Shown here: in pieces, positions 58,811 through 64,000 of the stretch | Layout: each line of letters begins with the position of its first letter | How positions within the stretch are numbered: position 1 is the stretch's first letter | Notes under the pieces: model-generated | Told to the model about the DNA's origin: nothing | The model's input: only the letters and a program-made list of their open reading frames with translations | Databases searched by the model: none | Source of the DNA: Morchella semilibera | Lineage: Eukaryota; Ascomycota; Pezizomycetes; Pezizales; Morchellaceae | Length of the DNA: 64,000 bases | Assembly: GCA_009192285.1 (NCBI GenBank) | Contig: CM018604.1 | Location: forward strand, 2,604,001-2,668,000 | Reading direction: 5' to 3' | Program-made: the position numbers and the translations under genes

Positions 58811-60299
58811 ATGATAACATCAATCCTCAGACAAAGCACAGTCGGGCTTCCGAGAAGGCCAGCTTGCCAAAAACTCTGGTCCACAGCGTCAGCTGACAGC
58901 TCCCTGTGGCGCTCAAGCAAAAATACCCAATACAATCTGGTGAGAGGTTTCACCTCGTCAAGATCTCCTCGCCAACAGGAATATCCTGAAGAGAAACGCT
59001 GGGTTGCCCCACCAAAGAGAAAGCCGATAAACCGCCTCTCGGTCATTCAAACAACCGCACCCAAAACTATTGTTGTTGACATCGAGGGAAAACAAGTTGC
59101 ATTCGATAATGTATTCCTCCGAGACGCTTGCAGATGCCACATGTGTGTCGATCCTTCAACCCAACAAAAGCTTATCCAGACCTCCGATATAAACTACGAA
59201 ACAAAACCAGTTGTCCAGACAGCATTGCCTGACGGCGCGCTCGTCATCAAGTGGGATACAGGTCCAGGGGTCGGCGATCAGCATATAAGCCACTATAGTT
59301 TCGACTTTCTTAGGACTCATGCAAACCTGAGGTGGAGGCTCAGAAGTAATTTCAACGATCGACGACAAGTCCTATGGGATAGACGGTTAATGACGCAAGA
59401 TGTGCTATGGATTGACCATAAAGATTACATGGAATCCGACGAGGCCTTGTTTGAAGCTGTCCGACATCTATCAATATATGGGTTGGTGTTCCTTCGTAAC
59501 ATTCCGGAAGATTTGAGGCGGAGCGCGGTCGAGGGAATTGCCAAACGGATAGGTAACATCAAAGAAACATTCTATGGAAGGACTTGGGATGTCAAGAGTG
59601 TCAAAGATGCTAAAAATATAGCGTTCGTTCCCCGCATCTCCCTATACCCATACCTCACTGACGGGCCCTAGCTACACTCCCCTCAACCTTGGTCTCCACA
59701 TGGACCTCCTTTATTTTGAATCGCCCCCTGGGCTTCAATTTCTCCATTGTATCCGCAACAGTGTCAAAGGTGGTTCTTCCCTTTTCGCTGATGGATTCCG
59801 CGCTGCAGAGGCAGTCCGCTTGGCCTCCGAACAGTTCTTCCAAGCCTTATGCGATTTCCCTGTCACCTTTCATTATAAGAATGACGGGCACCATTACCAC
59901 TACACCCGCCCAACGGTTGTTTTAGAGAAGAGCACATACCTCCGCCAACCACGTATAGATCATATGAACTGGTCGCCGCCATTTCAGGCGCCAATAGAGG
60001 CTGACACTACTGGTAAGGACAATTCGACCTTCAGACGCTGGCTTCATGCAATTCGTGCCATCGGCAAGAGTATAGAAGACCCGCAATCGCAGCTCGAACT
60101 TAGATTGAACGAGGGAGAGTGTGTTATCTTTAATAATAGGAGAGTTTTGCATGGGAGGAGAGAGTTTGATCCGGAAAGTGGTGATAGATGGCTTAAGGGG
60201 ACATATGTGGATGTGGATGCGTTTTTGTCGAAGTTCAGAACACTTAGTCAGAGGTTCAAAGGAGGCATGGATAATCAGAGCGAATATCGGGACGACTAG
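58811..60299 (+). CDS. BBOX1: gamma-butyrobetaine dioxygenase-like 2-oxoglutarate oxygenase
   Basis: Fe(II)/2-oxoglutarate-dependent dioxygenase of the carnitine-biosynthesis family (gamma-butyrobetaine or trimethyllysine hydroxylase; yeast Aim17 is a relative). Exons 58811-59622 and 59672-60299 give 479 residues. The intron is only 49 bp with a GTTCGT donor. The N-terminus is Arg/Ser-rich and fits a mitochondrial presequence. The N-terminal zinc-type motif DACRCHMC is followed by VDPSTQQKL. The catalytic iron ligands are visible as HMD in LGLHMDLLYFE and the distal His in RRVLHGRREF; the following RWLKGTYVD is typical. The start at 58811 is preferred to an upstream in-frame GTG because it begins the presequence. 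Which substrate it uses cannot be told from sequence. Confidence 0.88.
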
Positions 60300-60977
60300 C
60301 TTGGGCTTTAAGGATTTAAGGGCCATGGAGTGAGCGGGACGTGGCTCCTCTTACCCCCTTGGGTGTGGGTCGCTGTTTTCCTATCAGATCGTTTCGGGTT
60401 GACTGAAGATCACACTTCAGTACATAGAGCTGGGAGGAGTTAGTGTTTTTTTTTCTGTGCTAAGTTGAGCAAATCTCAGACAAAGTTTGCCCGTTCTAGT
60501 GTGCCATATGCATCACTGAAACTTCGTATCCCGGCCGGTAGGTATTGCATGTAGTCCAAGTCTATTCCGAGTCAAATCTATTAATGAAATAATGGGACTT
60601 GTCGAGGTACCAACTGCTGAGATATCGAGTGTCTACCGGCCTTGAGGAAGCCTATATATAGTTATTCTAATTGGCTACCAGTAAGGGCACAATACAGGTC
60701 ACTAGCGTCCAAATGTATTTTATCGTTATCGGAGGTATCATTTATGCCCTTTGCAACCCCCAACCCGGCACCGTGACAGTTAAACCTACCGAGTGATAAA
60801 TAGTGAATAAGGTACACATGTAGTTGTCTTACGGTACTTCCCGCCTTGGCACTAACTTTCGACTGGGTCTCAACCCAACCTTCAATATCGTCGTCGCGAT
60901 AAATCAATTGACCTGTCCAGAATGCCCCGACGACTCATCATACCATAGCTACAACAACATACACACAGCTAGTAGCT
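60300..60977. other. intergenic between dioxygenase and RPC25
   Basis: No gene was seen. The 3' flank of the dioxygenase has a T-run near 60446; an AT-rich region follows before the RPC25 start. Confidence 0.45.
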
Positions 60978-61799
60978 ATGTTTATACTTGTGCAACCCTC
61001 TAGACCCAACTCCCAGAGAAAAGAGTACCGATACTGACGGAGAAAACTGCAGTCCAGCTTCAGCGACCTAGTCATAATCGATCCACAGGACTTCTCAAAG
61101 CCGACTGTCGATGCGCTCGAGGACCAGATCAACGCCAAATATGCCAACAAGGTCACTTTCTCTCGGCATATGTAGCTTCGCGTCTAGATCTAGTTGACTG
61201 ACAGGCGCGGGATGTGGGCAGGTCGTCTACAATATCGGGCTTTGTATCTGCCTGTGGGACATCCTCAAAGTCAGTGAAGGCATGATAGGGCACGGTAGTG
61301 GTTCCGCCCACGTTAACGGTAAACCGCCCCAATAGTTTTTACTTTGGCGTGGTACTGATATAGGAATGTAGTTGAATTCCGACTGGTCGTTTTCCGCCCG
61401 TTTAAGGGCGAAGTTCTCACAGGCCGTATTTCCTCCTCCACAGCGCATGGTATTAAAGTACGGACGGGTTTCTTCGATGAGATTTTTATTCCCCACCGCC
61501 TTCTATTTGAGGGCACGACTTTCGACGGTAAGGAGCAGGTTTGGATATGGAATAACGATGGGCAGGAGTTCTATATGGACAAGAACGAGCTTATCCGATT
61601 CAGGGTTGAGGAGGAGCAGTTTGTCGATCAGCTGCCAATTCCCCCTCACCTAAAGAACGATGAGGCGAGCCTGCATAAGAAGCCTCCATATTCGCTTACG
61701 GCTTCTTGCCAACAAGCCGGGATGGGGCTGTTGCAGTGGTGGTTGGATGATGAGGGCGAGGGCGAGGGCGAGGGCGAGGGCGAGGGCGAGCAGGAATAG
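60978..61799 (+). CDS. RPC25: RNA polymerase III subunit Rpc25/RPC8
   Basis: The Rpb7-like stalk subunit of RNA polymerase III, needed for initiation. Exons 60978-60989 (12 nt, MFIL), 61053-61151, 61222-61318 and 61372-61799 give 211 residues. Joining them restores MFILSSFSDLVIIDPQDF, the conserved start, then GLCICLWDILKVSEGMIGHG, VEFRLVVFRPFKGEVLTGRI, the S1 domain (IKVRTGFFDEIFIPHRLL), EQVWIWNND, and the family end TASCQQAGMGLLQWW. The C-terminus is extended by an acidic Gly-Glu repeat (WLDDEGEGEGEGEGEQE) encoded by GAGGGC hexamers at about 61750-61786. Together with the U6 gene in this window it belongs to the polymerase III system, though they are 20 kb apart. Confidence 0.93.
61748..61790. 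repeat. GAGGGC hexamer array in the RPC25 3' coding end
   Basis: About six tandem GAGGGC units encode the alternating Glu-Gly tail of Rpc25. Length is a multiple of three, so variation would not break the frame. Confidence 0.85.
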
Positions 61800-62181
61800 T
61801 TTTTCATTTCCCTTTTAGAGATAATTGGTAGTTATGTGATACAACGCCCATGTTACTATGGTCAACCCTTCTAAAATCTATATCCCCTTTCAAAATATTG
61901 GTGCATTGTGAAAGGATACCCTATGAAAGTAAAGTATGCATATGAAGATAGCTACTAGACAAAATACTTCGAGGGAATAAAACTATCCGTCGACTAGGAT
62001 TCGGTATCATAACAGGCCCGAGGTTATTGTGGTAAAACACGTAAGTATATCAAAGAAAGAAAAAAAAAGAACAAAGCTTAAAGCTTTCAAAACTAATATC
62101 ACAATTCGAATTGAACAAGCCAATGATGACCATCTCCCCAATCCCGTTAACAAAAGGCTAACATGCAAATCAAATCATTCC
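61800..62181. other. convergent 3' intergenic region
   Basis: Between the RPC25 and VPS10 stop codons; A-rich near 62048-62065. No gene is seen. Confidence 0.45.
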
Positions 62182-64000
62182 TCAAAAATCATCATCGTCA
62201 TCACTTCCCAGCAACTCGCCTTCATCGTTGTTGACAATCGAATAATCTGCCCCTCTCGCAAATGACTGCCTGCTAGTGTACCGCCTCGTCCTGGTAAATT
62301 TACCGCCAACCCAAGAGCCAATTGCCTGCAATATTGTTGGGATCGACACGACAACCGCCACGAGAGCTGCAATGACGATGATAGGATATCGGACAAAAGG
62401 GCTCTGTCCGCCCGAGTCCTCCCCAAGCCTGATAGCACCGAATCGGCCATCCAATATTTTTGTCCAAACGAACCAGCCGATTCCGAAGGCAGCGGCAATG
62501 GGTGTAACCACAGCAAGGAAGAGCATGAATCCCTTAGCACCACGACCCCGTTTTTTCTCAAAGTCTTCTTCATGTCCAGGGCAAGGCTTCGGTTTGGTTT
62601 TTTCGAGCTCATTGCCGCCTTCGCAGGTTGAAATAGGAATGCGGCGATAGCCAGTGGGCTCGAAATATTCTATCGCGTTTTTGTCCTGTGTACAGATGGC
62701 CTTGTGATCCGGAGGGCTATAACCTTTGACCAAACCACAGGTACCATCATTCTGTCGTTCATAATTGAAATCACTGCAGTGCAAGTTAGCGACTAAACCA
62801 AGCCAACGCAACCTAGAAAAGCACTCGGATCACAGACCATTCAAAATCTCGCTTATCACACAGGCAATTCTTTACAATTTTATGGGTTTTTTCAAGTGAT
62901 CTTCCAATATAGCAATTGTGTGACGGGATTTTGCGGGCGTATTCTGTTATGCGTCCGAACAGACAACCCGGAAGGCCTGCAGGGTGCTTCGGCGTCCAAA
63001 CTTCGAAATCGTCACTATTTGCTTCATCGCCATCCTTCAATTCACCTATGCAACATCGTTAGATCAATATTTAGGACCAATAAATTTCCGTAGAACTTAC
63101 ATTGAATATCCGTGATTCCTGTAAAATCCAGTTGGATTGTAACAAATTCATCTCCACCGCCTTCTTGTCTACCCCAAAGGATGAACTTTCTACTCGTATC
63201 ACTCGGCAATGTCGAGATATCTTTGACAACAACCTTCTCGTCCTTGTCCGCAAATATGTACTCGTGCCAGTTCTCACCCTCATCAAGGGTATATACTACA
63301 CGATCTGTTGCAGCTGTTACGTCTACGATGACGATGATGGAACCTTGGTCACCATACTCCCACATATGCTGCCCCTTTCTAACCTCATTCCACGTGATAC
63401 CGCCGTCCCTGGTCATAAAGGTATCGCCGTCTCTGTAACCTGAAAGCTCCTTTCCGACGTTCCCAACACCCAACATCAAACCGACAGCAGAACCAGATGC
63501 AAACGTGTCTCTGGGATCAATTCGCTCTGTGTAGTGATGTAAATTTAGATGACAGTCATCTACGCTTTTAGGATTGCAGGAATAGTCCTTGTTATTAGAG
63601 TCTTTCCCCACGACTTGAATATATTCCCATGTCGCTCCATCGTTATGAGTGATCAAACTTTCAAGCTTCTTTTTCTCGCCATCCAATGATTTCTCCGCAT
63701 TAGCGACACGGTTTGCGATGGCGACTCCCTCGAGGCTGTGCATTTTCTCGAAATCAACGAAGCCAAGTTCATTTCTGTTCACGGCATCAAGAGAAAGGAC
63801 GTAGTTTGTGCCGTTGGAGTTAGATTTTAGAAGACTCCCGTATTCGAATCCCTTCTTTGGGTTGACAGTCACATGCAAGAAAACAGAGTGTGTATTCGAG
63901 TCCAAGACTGTATATGCCGTTTGGTGAGGAACATTGAAGTTATGTGGGAACTTAGCCTCAGCAAAAGTATAACCATCTATCGATGCCGAAGCCTTTAGAG
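62182..64000 (-). CDS. VPS10: vacuolar protein sorting receptor Vps10 (sortilin), 3' part
   Basis: Vps10 is the Golgi-to-endosome sorting receptor for vacuolar hydrolases such as carboxypeptidase Y. Only the 3' part is in the window; the gene continues beyond 64000. Exons in transcript order: >64000-63101, 63045-62838, 62773-62182; introns of 55 and 64 bp. Seen in order: a beta-propeller Vps10 domain with Asp-box-like repeats (THNDGATWE, TRDGGITWNEV, TLDEGENWHEY), the Cys-rich 10CC region (CLFGRITEYARKIPSHNCYI, CLCDKRDFECDFNYE, STCEGGNELEKTKPKPCPG), two hydrophobic segments (GFMLFLAVVTPIAAAFGIGW and, about 30 residues on, PIIVIAALVAVVVSIPTIL), and a short cytosolic tail with YSIV and an acidic end (LLGSDDDDDF) suited to adaptor and retromer recognition. 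Confidence 0.95.

Noticed and set aside
1-64000. CRISPR arrays, bacterial operons or prophage features
   Set aside because: None seen; spliceosomal introns and protein families are fungal throughout.

Overview
The window is nuclear DNA of a filamentous ascomycete (Pezizomycotina). The genes carry short spliceosomal introns (about 49-130 bp) with GT donors and CTAAC/CTGAC-like branch points just before the acceptor. The proteins are typical fungal families: UTP14, MPS1, MscS channels with an EF-hand, HPM1, REG1, TMA22, JAC1, TPC1, RPC25 and VPS10. Long, gene-poor, homopolymer-rich intergenic tracts and an ELMO/CED-12 gene would fit an early-branching class such as Pezizomycetes, but that placement is inference. 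No bacterial operons, CRISPR arrays or recognisable retroelement genes were seen.

Layout. Left block (0.8-20 kb), GC-rich and gene-dense: UTP14 (-), a SINE inside a duplicated repeat, a small unrecognised three-exon gene (-), MPS1 kinase (-), a divergent alpha-tubulin with eight exons (-), an MscS channel (+) convergent with PXMP4 (-), a second SINE copy (-), and HPM1 (+). Middle (20-41.8 kb), mostly non-coding: a minisatellite, a REG1-type PP1 regulator (-), TMA22 (+), hairpins, one doubtful small gene and a U6 snRNA gene (-). Right block (41.8-64 kb): an ELMO-domain gene (+), a GRF zinc-finger/coiled-coil gene (-), a 5-kb gene-free stretch, an unrecognised acidic protein (+), JAC1 (+), TPC1 (-) head-to-head with a gamma-butyrobetaine dioxygenase-like gene (+), RPC25 (+), and the 3' part of VPS10 (-), which runs off the right edge.

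Functions are mostly housekeeping: rRNA processing (UTP14), mitotic checkpoint and microtubules (MPS1, alpha-tubulin), translation (TMA22, HPM1), RNA polymerase III (RPC25), splicing (U6), mitochondria (JAC1, TPC1, dioxygenase), peroxisome (PXMP4), vacuolar sorting (VPS10) and glucose signalling (REG1). Exon models were assembled by hand from splice sites, reading phase and family similarity. Several differ from any single open frame: a 16-nt exon completes the GRF zinc finger, a 20-nt exon lies in TMA22, and three genes open with a 12-nt coding exon.

The most notable non-coding finds are a two-copy tRNA-derived SINE family, a U6 gene with a B-box-like element just past its terminator, several long inverted repeats, and an unusual density of poly-C/poly-G runs. 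No clear, previously undescribed multi-gene system was found.
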